A stretch of 64,000 bases of DNA from Manis javanica (lineage: Eukaryota; Chordata; Mammalia; Pholidota; Manidae): positions 38,754,001 through 38,818,000 of the forward strand of contig NC_133158.1 of the NCBI RefSeq assembly GCF_040802235.1, in the 5' to 3' direction. Both the position numbers and the translations under genes were made by a program. The notes under the pieces are model-generated. The model did no database searches. It was not told the origin of the DNA and saw nothing but the letters and a program-made list of their open reading frames with translations. Of this stretch, positions 46,501 through 58,500 are shown piece by piece; within the stretch, counting starts at the first letter, position 1; each line of letters begins with the position of its first letter.

Positions 46501-49500
46501 CAGGCACATGAAAAGATGCTCCACATCACTAATCATCAGGGAAATGCAAATTAAAACCACAATGAGATATCACCTCACACCAGTAAGGATGGCCAGCATC
46601 GAAAATACTAAGAACAACAAATGCTGGCAAGGATGCGGAGAAGGGGGAACCCTCCTAACACTGCTGGTAGGAAAAGCTAGTTCAACCATTGTGGAAAGCA
46701 ATATGGAGGTTCCGCAAAAAACTAAAAATAGAAATACCATTTATTCAGGGAATTTCACTCCTTGGAATATACCCAAAGAATACAACTTCTCAGATTCAAA
46801 AAGACATATGCACCCCTATGTTTATTGCAGCACTTTTTACAATAGCCAAGATATGGAAGCAACCTAAGTGTCCATCAGTAGATGAATGGATAAAGAAGAT
46901 GTGGTACATATATACAATGGAATACTATTCAGCCATAAGAGAGAAACAAATCCTACTATTTGCAACAACATGGATGGACCTGGAAGACAATATGCTCAGT
47001 GAAATAAGCCAGGCGGAGAAAGACAAATGCCAATGATTTCCCTCATTTGTGGAGTAAAACAATGAAGAAAAACTGAATGAACAAAATGGCAGCAGACTCA
47101 CAGACTCCAAGAATGAACTAGTGGTTACCAGTGGGGAGGGGTGGGGAGAGGGGGTGGGGAGGGTGGGAGAAGGGGACTGAGAGGTATTATGTTTAGTACA
47201 CATGGTGTGTGGGATCATGGGGAGAACAGTGTAGCACAGAGAAGTCACATAGTGGATCTGTGGCATCTTGCTGCACTGATGGACAGTGACTGCATTGGGG
47301 TATGGGTGGGGACTTGATAATATGGGTAAATGTAGTAACCACATTGTTTTTTCATGTGAAACCTTCATAAGAGTGTATATCAATCATACCTTAATAAAAA
47401 AATTTTTAAAAAAAGAAGGTAAATATGTGAGGTGATGGTTGGGTTAAGTAACTCAGGGAATCGTTGACAACGTATACAGGTATCAAATCATATTTAAACT
47501 TAAAAATTTGTCAACTATACCTCAATAAGACTGAAGATGGATAAAAGGAGTGAGCTTCAAGAGAGAGAATATAACACAAATATTTTTAAAACTGGGAAAT
47601 GGTGTACAAAGTGAGTATTTCATCAATTTCTGAAAATACAAATCATAAGTTTACATTATCAAAGCATGTCCATGTCATAAACCAACATACGTCAATGCAT
47701 TGATTTATTCACCCTGAATTCATACTGATCAAATTCTCTACATTTGTTAAAAACAAAACAAAAACATAAAAAGTACAAAGAATTGGGGAAAAAAAGCAGC
47801 AAAGAACAAGGGCAATAAATAGGAAACATTAATAAATATGGCAGATATTAATCCAACCATATCAATATTTACTTGAAGGCCAATAGCCTAAATGCACCAA
47901 TTAAAAGACAGAGACCATCAAAGTGAATTAAAAAAATAATATACACACAAAAAAAGACAACTATGTGTTTTACCTTCATGAAGCCCACTTTAGATATGCA
48001 GACACATGTAGATTAAAGGCAAATGGATGGAAGAAATTTGTGTTAACACCAATCAAAGGAAAGCAAGAGTAGCTCTGTTAACTTCAGACAGAGCACCCTT
48101 CAGAGTAAGGTGGGTTATCAGGGATAAAGAGAGACATTACATAACAATAAAGGGGTCAATTCTCCAAAAAGACATAAAATCCTTAATGTGTATGTGCCTA
48201 ACAACAGAGCGCCGAACTATGTGAGGCAAAAACTGATAGAACTGCAAGGAGAAATAGATGAATTCATTATTATAGTTGAAACTTTGACAACCCTCTATCA
48301 GAAAGGAACACATCTAGAAGCAGAAGATCAATAAGGACACAGCTAACCTCAACAGCACCGTCAACCAACCGAACATAATGGTCATCTACAGACGATTTCA
48401 TACAACAGCAAACCACACATTGTTCTCATGAGTAACATTCTCATGGAACATTCACCAAGAGAGACCACATTTTGGGTCATAAAATACATCTTTAAAAAGT
48501 AAAAAGAAATAGAAATGAGACAATGTCTACTCACATTGGACCACAGTGAACTTAAAGTAGAACACTGTATCAGAAAGATAACCTGGAAAATCGCAGTCTT
48601 GGAGATTAAACAAAAAACTTCTAAATAACACATGGGTCAAAGAAGCAATCTCAGCAGATTTTTTTTTAATATTTTGAATTTTGTCACAATTTTTGTGCTT
48701 TGATATAGTCAGGTGAATTTTCTTCTTTAAACTACTAATAATTACATTGATTGATTTTTAAATATTGAACCAGCCTTGAATTCCAAAGATAACCTCTTTG
48801 TTGTATTACTGGATTAAATTTGCTATTATTTTTTAGAATATTTCCATTCATGGTCATGAGTTATCGGTCTGTAGTTTTTGATTTTTGTACTAACTTTCAT
48901 TCTGTTATTCGGGAAATACTGGTCTCATAAAATGCAATGGATTTCCTTTTCTATTTTCTGAAAGAACCTGATTAGATTTGACATTATCCCTTAAATGTGT
49001 TGGTAAATTGCACCAGTGAAGTAATTTAGTCTTTCAGATTTCTCTTCAGAAGGTTTTCAACTATAAATTCAGTATCTTTATTAATTACTTGATTATTCAA
49101 GTTATCTACTTCATTGAGGGTGAGTTGTGGTAGTGTGCAGTTGGCAAAGGAATAGCTCCTTATCAACTAAATTATTTAAGTTACACATGTAGGGGGAAAA
49201 TCAAAGGAGGAATAATGATAAACTCAAGACCAGGTCAGTGGTACTTTGAATGCTGGTCTTCTTTACCAACCTGCCAGCTACCAGGTATTTATCAAAGTCC
49301 TCAAATAGCTTCCCCCTGCATCACATCCTGGACCTATAGCTATATTCAGTGGGAAAGAGAGTGCAGGGTGCTTACTTCATCTTACCTGGAACTGAAGATA
49401 GGTCATGCCTATATAATTTTAAAAAATGAAACTGGATGATATTGTACATACTTAGCTTTTTTTAAATCAACAACCTGTTACCAACTTTTCTCTAAGATTA

Positions 49501-52500
49501 TTAAAATTCTAAAAGATAATTTCAATTTTTAATGATTTTTCTAATTTAGAAATAATTGGCACACATCACTATGTGAGTTTAAATTGTACAGGGTGATGGT
49601 TTGATTTATTATATGGTGAAATGATTACCACAATAAGTTCAGTTATACCCATGGTCCCACATAGACACAATAAAAGGAAAAAAATATGTCCCCTTGGGAT
49701 GAGAACTCTTAGATCTACTCTCTTAGCAACCTTCCTATATGACAAAGCAAGGTTAACTATAGTCATCCTGTTGTACATTACATCCCTAGTACTTATTTAT
49801 TTTTTTTACTAAGGTATTATTGATATACTATTTTATGAAGGTTTCTCATGACCAAAACTGTGGTTACTATATTCACCCAAATTATTGAGGCCCCACCAGA
49901 CACCCCACCACACTCACTATCCATCAGTGTACCAAGATGCCAGAGTCACTACTTGTTTTCTCTGTGCTACACTGTGGACACTGTTACACCCCACTACATG
50001 TGTGCTGATCATAACACTCCTCAATTCCCTTCTCCCTCCAACATCACACACCATGACCAATCCCTCCCATTTGGTAACCTCTAGTCCCTTCCTGGAGTGT
50101 GTGAGTCGGCTGCTGTTTTGTTTCTTCATTTTTGCTTTGTTGTTTATATTCCACAGATGAGTGAAATCATTTGGTACTTGCCTTTGTGCGCCTGGCTTAT
50201 TTCACTGAGCATAATACCCTCTAGCTCCATCCATGTTGTTGCAAATGGTAGGATTTGTTTTCCTCTTATGACTGAATAATACTCCATTGTGTATATGTAC
50301 CACATCTTCTTTATCCATTCATCTACTGATGGACACTTAGGTTGCTTCCATTTCTTGGCTATTGTAAATAGTGCTGTGGTAAACATAGGGGTGCATATGT
50401 CTTTTTGAAACTGGGCTCCTTCATTCTTAGGGTAAATTCCTAGGAATGGAATTCCTGGGTCAAACGATATTTCTATTTTTAGTTTTTTGAGGAACCTCCA
50501 TATTGCTTTCCACAATGGCTGATCTAATTTACATTCCCACCAGCAGTGTAGGAGGGTTCCCCTTTCTTCACATCCTTGCCAGCATTTGTTGTAGTTTTGT
50601 CTTTTGGATGGTGGCCATCCTAACTGCTGTGAGGTGGTATCTCATTGTGGTTTTAATGTGCATTTCTCTGATGATTAGTGATGTGGAGCACCTTTTCATG
50701 TACCTGTTGGCCATCTGAATTTCTTCTTTGGAGAAGTGTTTGTTCAGATCCTCTGCTCATTTTTTAACTGAATTACTTGCTTTTTGTTTGTTGAGGTGCA
50801 TGAGCTCTTTGTATATTTTGGATGTCAACCCCTTATCAGATATGTCACTTATGAATATATTCTCCATACTGTAGGATGCCTTTTTGTTCTACTGATGGTG
50901 TGTCCTTTGCTGTACAGAAGATTTTAGTTTGATGCAGTCCCACTTATTCATTTTTGCTTTTGTTTCGCTTGCCAGAGATGTGTTCAGGAAAACATTGTTC
51001 ATGTTTATGTCCAAGAGATTTTTGCCTATGTTTTCTTCTAAGAATTTTATGGTTTCATGACTTACATTCAGGTCTTTGATGCATTCTGAGTTTACTTTTG
51101 TGTATGGAGTTGGACAATAATCCAGTTTCATTCTCTTACATGTAGCTGTATAGTTTTGCCAACAGCAGTTAAAGGGGCTGTCATTTCCCCATTGTTTATC
51201 GATGGCTCCTTTATCATATATTAATTGACCATATATGCTTGGGTTTATATATGGGCTCTCTATCCTTTTCCATTGATCTACGGGTCTATTCTTGTGCCAG
51301 TACCAAATTTCTTTGGTACAGTGGCTTTATAGTAGAGCTTGAAATTGGGCAGCATAATTCCCCCAGGTTTATTCTTCTTTCTAAGGATTGCTTTGGATGT
51401 TTGGGTCTTTTGTGGTTCCATATGAGTTTTAGAACTATTTGTTCTAGTTTGTTGAAGAATGCTGTCAGCATTTTGACAAGAATTGCATTAAATCTGTAGA
51501 TTGCTTTAGGCAAGATGGCTATTTTGACAATATTAATTCTCCCTATCCGTGAGCATCTTCTTTCATTCATTGGTGTATTCTTTAATTTCTCTCATGAGTG
51601 TCTTGTAATTTTCAGGGTATAGGTCTTTCACCTCCTTAGCTAGGTTTATTCCTAGGTATTTTATTCTTTTTGATGCAATTGTGAATGGCACTTTTCTCCT
51701 GATTTTTCCTTCTGCTAGTTCATCGTTAGTATACAGGAATGCAACAGATTTCTATGTATTAATTTTATATCCTGCAACTTTCCTGAATTCATTTATTAGT
51801 TCTCATAGTTTCGGGGTGGATTCGTTAGGGTTTTTTTATGTATAATACCATGTCATCTGCAAACAGGGACAGTTTAACTTTGTCTTTACCAATCTGTACA
51901 CCCTTTATTTCTTTGTATTGTCTGATTGCCATGCCTACGACCTCCAGTACTCTGTTGAGTAAATGTGGGGAGAGTGGGCATCCCTGTCTTGTTCCTAATC
52001 TTAAAGGAAAAGCTTTCAGCTTCTTGCTGTTAAGTATAATGTTGGCTGTGGGTTTGTCTTATATGCCCTTTATTATGTTGAGGTACTTTCCCTCTATACC
52101 CATTTTGTTGAGAGTTTTTACTATGAATGGATGTTGAATTTTGTCAAATGCTTCTTCACCATCTATGGAAATGACCATGTGGTTTTTGTCCTTTTTGTGA
52201 TGTGGTCGATGATGTTGATGGATTTTGTAATATTGTACCATCCTTGCCTCACTAGAATAAATCCTATTTGATTATGATGGATGATCTTTTTTATCTATTT
52301 TTTAATATGATTTGCTAACATTTTGTTGAGTATTTTTACATCTATGTTCATCAGGGATATTGGTCTGTAATTTTCTTTTTTTGTGGTGTGTTTGCCTGGT
52401 TTTGGTATTAGAGTGATGCTGGCCTCATAGAATGAGTTTGGAAGTATTTCCTCCTCTTCTACTTTTTGGAAAACTTTGAGGAGGATGGGTATTAGGTCTT

Positions 52501-55500
52501 CTCTAAATGTTTGATAAAATTCAGCGGTGAAGCCCATCTGGTCCAGGTGTTTTGTTCTTACGTAGTTTTTTGATTACTAATTCAATTTTGTTGCTGGTAA
52601 TTGATCTGTTCAGATTTATGTTTCTTCCCGAGTCAGACTTGGAAGGTTGTATTTTTCTAGAAAGTTGTCCATTTCTTCTAGGTTATGCAGTTAGCATATA
52701 ATTTTCCAGAGTATTTTCTGATAATTTTTTGTCTTTCTGTGGTATCTGTAGTTATATTTCCTTTCTCATTTCTGATTCTGTTTATGTGTGTACACTCTTT
52801 TTCTTGATAAGTCTGGCTAGGAGTTTATCTTTGTTTATTTTCTCATAGAACCAGCTCCTCCTTTCATTGATTCTTTATATTGTTTTAATCTTCTCTATTT
52901 TATTTATTTCTGCTCTAATCTTTATTTTGTCCCTCCTTCTACTGACTTTGGACCTCATTTGTTCTTCTTTAGTTTCATTAATTGTGAGTTTAGACTGTTC
53001 ATATGGGTTTGTTCTGTTCTGAAGTAGACTGGAAATATACTTCCATCTTAGCATGGCCTTTACTGTGTTCCACAGATTTTGCAGTGTTGAATTATCATTG
53101 TCATTTGTCTCTATATATTGCTTAATCTCTGTTTTTATATGGTAATTGATCCATTGATTATTTAGGAGCAAGTTGTTAAACCTCCATGTATTCGTGGGCT
53201 TTTTCATTTTCTCTGTGTAATTTATTTCTATTTCCATACCTTTGTGGTCTGAGAAGCTGGCTGGTATAATTTCAATCCTTCTTAATTTACTGAGGCTGTT
53301 TTTGTGTCCTAGTATATGATCTGTTCTTGAAAATGTTCCATGTGCACTTGAGAACAATGTGTATCATGCTGCTTTTGGGCGTAGAGTTCTGTAGATGTCT
53401 GTTAGGTCCATCTGTTCTGTGTTGTCCAGTACCTCTGCCTCCTTACTTATTTTCTGTTTGGTTGATCTGTCTTGGAGTGAGTGGTGTGTTCAAGTCTGCT
53501 AAAATGAATGCACTGCATTCTATTTCCCCCTTTAATTTTGTTAGTATTTGTTTCACATATGTAGGTGCTCCTGTGTTGGGTGCACAGATATTTATAATGG
53601 TTTTATCCTCTTGTTGGACTGACCCTTTTATCATTATGTAATGTCTTTGTCTATTGTTACTTTCTTTTTTTTGAAGTTTATTTTGTCTTATACAAGTACT
53701 GCAACTCCCACTTTTTTCTCCCTATTAGTGGCATTAAATATCTTTTTCCATCCCTTCACTTTTAGACTGTGTATGTCCTTGAGTCTGAAATGGGTCTATT
53801 GTATGCAGCGTATACATGGGTCTTCTCTCTATGCATTCTGCCACTCTGTGTCTTTTGATTGGTGCATTTAGTCCATTTATATTTAGGGTGATTATTGATA
53901 GATATGTTCTTATTGTCACTGTAGGATTTAGATCTGTGATTACCAAAGTTTCCAGAGCAGCTTCTTTACTAACAGTCTAATTTAACTCACTTAGTATGCT
54001 ATTTCAAACACAATCTAAAAGTTCTTTTTGTTTCCTCCCTTTTTTCTTCCTCCTCCACTCTTTATATATTAGATGTCATATTCTGTACTCTTAGTGTATT
54101 CCTTGACTGACTTTGTGGGTAGTTGATTTAATTTTTCATTTGCTTAGTAATTAATTGGTCTACTTCTTTTACTGTGGTTTTAGTTTCTCTGGTGACAGCT
54201 ACTTAGCCTAAGGAACACTTCCATCTATAGCAGTCCCTCCAACACACACTGGAGAGGTTGTTTGTGGGAGACAACTTCTCTTGTCTTTTGCTTATCTGGA
54301 AATTATTTGATCTCTCCTTCAAATTTAAATAATAATCTTGCCGGGTAGAGCATTCTTGGTTCCAGGCCCTTCTGCTTCATTGCATTAAATACATCATGCC
54401 ACTCCCTTCTGCTGAGAAGGTTTCTACTTAGAAGTCTGATGATAGCCTGAAGGGTTTTCCTTTGTATGTGATCTTTTCTCTCTCTCTGGCTCCTTTTAAC
54501 ACTCTGTCCTTATCCCTGATCTTTGCCATTTTGATTACTATATGTCTTGGTGTTGTCTTCCTTGGGTCCCTTGTGTTGGAAGATCTGTGCACCTCCATAG
54601 CCTGAGAGACTATCTCCTTCCCCAGATTGGGACAGTTTTCAGCAATTACCTCCTCAAAGACACGTTCTATCCCTTTTTCTCTCTCTTATTCTTCTAGTAC
54701 CTCTGTAATGCCAATATTGTTCCATTTGGATTGGTCACACAGTTCTCTTAATATTCTTTCATCCCTGGAGATTCTTTTTTTTCTCTCTGTGCCTCAGCTT
54801 CTTTGTATTCCTGTTCTCTAATTTCTATTTCATTTTTCATCTCTTCTACCTCATCTAATCTCCTTTTAAATCCCTCCATTGTATGTTCCATTTCAGATAA
54901 CTGTATTTTTCAAAGTTTCTATGTCTTTCTTGAAGTCCTCTCTGCAGTCTTGAATATTTTTCTGTAGCTCCATGAACATGTTTATGATTTTTATTTTGAA
55001 ATCTTTATCATGAGATTGGTGATTTCAGTTTCACTTAGCCCTTTTTTTGTTTGTACCAGGTTCTTTTGCCATTTCATATTTATATTGATTCCTCTGGAGT
55101 AATAACTTTGTGTAGGTGGCGCGCTCTAGTGCCCATAAGCTCTACCCTCTGGAGCTGCCCAGCACCTGGAGTGATGATGGGGTTACAGGTGAATGTCACC
55201 GGTGCTTGCTGGGAGAAAAGTTATTTCCTGCTTCCTGGTCACAGTGCCTGCCTCCACTGCCAAGGCCAGTGAGCTGAATGCACAGGGAGGAGCCTCTATG
55301 CTATACCCATGTAGCTGCTGTAGTTGGAGCCACTTTCTGGCTGGCCTGTCACAATGCTGGGGGCAGCAGGTTTGTGAACTGGTGCTGGCTGGGCAGAAGG
55401 AGCAGTAGGCTGCATATCGCAGTGAGGGGCCACAGCATGCATCACCAGCCAGGGGGATGGAGCATCTGAAGCTCCTGAGAGTTCCCAACTTTCTGGACTG

Positions 55501-58500
55501 TGTTGCAGGACGATTTTGTCCACCTGACCTTTCTCCTGAGCAGGAAGCTCTGTGCAATCCTTGCCCCTTTTTCAGCTCTCTTGCTATTGGGAAGTCTTTC
55601 AATGTGCCCATCTTTCTTTTGACCCAGAGTGGCCAGTTGTGGGTACCTGTTCTCCATAAGAGGCTGGAGTCTCAGTCTCTCTGAGTATTCCACCTGTCTT
55701 TCCATTCCAACCCCACTAATCTCCAGAGCACCATGTAATGTGGGCTCATGCTCCCAGAGCAGATCTCCAGGGCTGGGTGCTCAGCAGTCCTAGCCCTCCA
55801 CCCGCCCCCCCACTCTGTTTCTCTTCCTCTCACTGGTGAGCTGAGATGGGGGAAGGGCTTAGTTCTCTCCGGATTGTGGCTATGCTCTTTTACCCTTTTC
55901 TGTGAGGTCTCCTCTTTTCCCCATATGTAGGCAGTCTGCCACAGTCTTCTTTTCAGTTGCTCTTCCAGGAATCGTTGTATCTGCTATGCTTTCTTATTAT
56001 ATGTGGTTTTGGGAAGAGATTTCTGTCTCACTTCTCATACCAGAAATTTGTACCTTTGAGCACCTCCCTCCAATACCCCCTCCCCTGGTAACCACAAATC
56101 TGATCTTTTTCTATGATTTTGGTGGTGGGTTTTTTTGCTTTTCGATTCCACATGTGAGTGAAATCATACAATATGTGTCTTTGACATATTTCACTTAGCA
56201 TTATGCCTTAAAAAGGTCCACTTATATTGTCACAAATGGTAGGATTTCCTCATTTTTTTATGGCCAAATAACATTTCATTGTACAGTTGACCCTTGAACA
56301 GTGCACTTATACACATATTTTTTTCAATAAATGTATTGGAAATTGGAGATTTGTGACAATTTGAAAAAACATTTTTCTTTTGTCTAGCTTACCTTATTGT
56401 AAGAATACAGTATATAACACATTTAAATTACAAATTACATGTTAACCAAGTGTTTATATATATATGGATTTTCAACTGCACAGGGGGCTGGCAGTCCTAA
56501 CCTCTGCATTGTTCAAGAGTCAGCTATATATACACCTCAGCTTCTTTATCCATTCGTCCTTTGATGGATACTTAGGTTGTTTTCATATCTTGGCTATTAT
56601 AAATAATTCTATTGTAAAACATAATTCGTAGTGGATACAGATATTCCCTTATATTGATTGCCATAGCTACTTCTATTTTTCCAATTTTCTTCCATTTTAA
56701 AGGGTGCTGCCTTGAACATTTTTGGTCATAACTTTGTATACAAATCTGATTATTTCTTGGACTATTTCACTTAAAACATTCTTAATGCTTAACATATTCT
56801 GCTCTGTTTTCCTTCAAAAGGCTATACCAGGGAGGGGGGAATGGGTGAAATTGGTAAAGGGGAAAAATTAGTGAGCATGTTTCATATCTTGATCTGGGTG
56901 GTGGTTACAAGTGTGTACACATCAAAATCCATTGAGCGGTACACTGAGACTTGTGTGTTTTATTGCATGTACCATAATGAAATAAATAAATGAAAGTCAG
57001 ATGATATTCAAAAAACAAAACAAAAGCTATGCCAATCTATAACTCCAAAAAGAGTGTATGGTAGCGTGCATTCACCTGAAACCACAATAACCCCAGGCAC
57101 TGTCAGACACATGATTCCTGTTTGACGTCAAGAACACTTCAGTTACCTCTGTTGATGGCAAGTGACATTAACATGCCTGCATGTTGTCTCATGTCTCTGG
57201 CGAGCACCCTTTCATACCTCTGCTCACTTCCACAGAGTGGAATGTTTTCTCACTTCCTTGTTTGGCCTCTTTACAAACACGGATATTAGCCCTTTGTCAT
57301 ATAAGCTTCAATTCTTCAGAGTCTCACTTACTTCTTAATAATTTACAGGTTGGTTAGTGTATAAAGGACACAACTTGGGGAACATTTTAGTTTCTTTATG
57401 TGTTTTATTCCTAGAAACTTTCCCATCCTAACATCAGATAAGTATCTTAGCAATTGTTTTTATGTTTCTTTTTTAAAAAACACTTAATTATGCAATCTGC
57501 CTGGAATTTGCTCTAGCATACAGTGTAAACAAATATCTATTTTCTTCAAAATCACTGCATCACTACCATCTTTCAATGAGCATCTCTCTTTGCCTTACTG
57601 ACTGGAAGCCTCTCCTTGCTGTAAACTAAGTGCATGTGTAATCCAGGTTCATTTCTCAGCTTTCTGTTCTGTTCAATTGATCACTCTGTCTTCTTACTAT
57701 CTGCTGGCAGCAGAGCAGTATGATGGGTGGGAGAGGCTGGGCACCTGAGGTGTGAGCTCTGTGAACAGGCAGGTAAGGTGGCCAGGCTGCCAGTGGGGCA
57801 AGAAGCATAGGAAGGTCAGCTCAGGGGACAGGGGTTCTGTGCAGGGACACGGGGCAGTCCAAGCAGGTGAAGCTGTGACCCTCCCACAAATACACAATCT
57901 CCCTGTCTCTGAGTCTCACCCACTCTGGGCCTGCCAACAGTCACCAAACAGAGCCCTCTGGCAGGATGTCCCTGGACACCTACACAAAGCACCATGCCTC
58001 CCAGCACTGTCCACCTGCTCCAGACTCCGTCCTGAGTGACTCAGTGCCACCCCCTTTGTCCTCACATTGTCCTCACTGCTGTCCTGCACCAGGCAGAGGT
58101 CAATGCCAGGAAGAGCACTGGACAGTTTTGCTTTAACATGACAGCCACAGCTCTCCTCTGGATGCTCTGTGCCCACGGCTGCCCCCTAGCCCCCATCTGG
58201 CCCCCTCTGCACAGTCCACAGCCATCCTGTCTGTCCCAGGCCCCTTACCAGAAGACATGTTCCCATCCATTCGGACACCAGCACATCCACCTTCTCAGGC
58301 AGCACCACGTCCTCCACCTTCTGTTGGAACACGGTGATGATGTCGGCAAAGCCATTCTGCATGACCAGCTGCCCTGTATGCTGGGCCATCTCACTGGCCT
58401 CCACCGCGTATACCTGCGTGTGGCAGAAGCACCCTCAGTGCAGGTCCTGGCTCCCAGAGTGACCTGTCCTACTCTCCCTGAGCCCGATGCCTCAGATGAG

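Larger units (their letters stand above)
37980..47545 (+). mobile_element. Old, near full-length L1M interrupted by three younger insertions
   Basis: Pieces in order: 5' and ORF1 region 38,000-39,400 (68-codon frame at 38790-38996; CAGCAGACCTGCCTTGCAAG near 39,345), ORF2 39,900-40,758, 41,585-43,105 and 43,759-44,140, 3' part to 44,883, and last 3' end 47,428-47,545 (GTGAGGTGATGGTTGGGTTA). Removing an LTR (40,759-41,584) and two L1 insertions restores one continuous element of about 6 kb. It has many stops throughout. Confidence 0.85.
49803..56041 (-). mobile_element. Nearly full-length young L1 in antisense
   Basis: About 6.24 kb. From right to left: 5' UTR 55,050-56,041 (similar in layout to that of the L1 at 8030), ORF1 54,250-55,040, ORF2 about 50,140-53,946, 3' UTR 49,803-50,140, T-run. 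It sits inside an older antisense L1MA-like element. No intact ORF. Confidence 0.92.
34866..58248 (-). other. PRMT2: Giant PRMT2 intron filled with nested repeats
   Basis: About 23.4 kb intron, far larger than the other introns here (0.34-2.9 kb). Most of it is assigned below: old L1 antisense at 35.6-37.75 kb, an old plus-strand L1 (38-47.55 kb) with three later insertions, L1 pieces at 47.7-49.8 kb, a nearly full-length antisense L1 (49.8-56.04 kb), a MER2/Tigger-like element and more L1. No extra exon was recognised in it. Confidence 0.9.
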
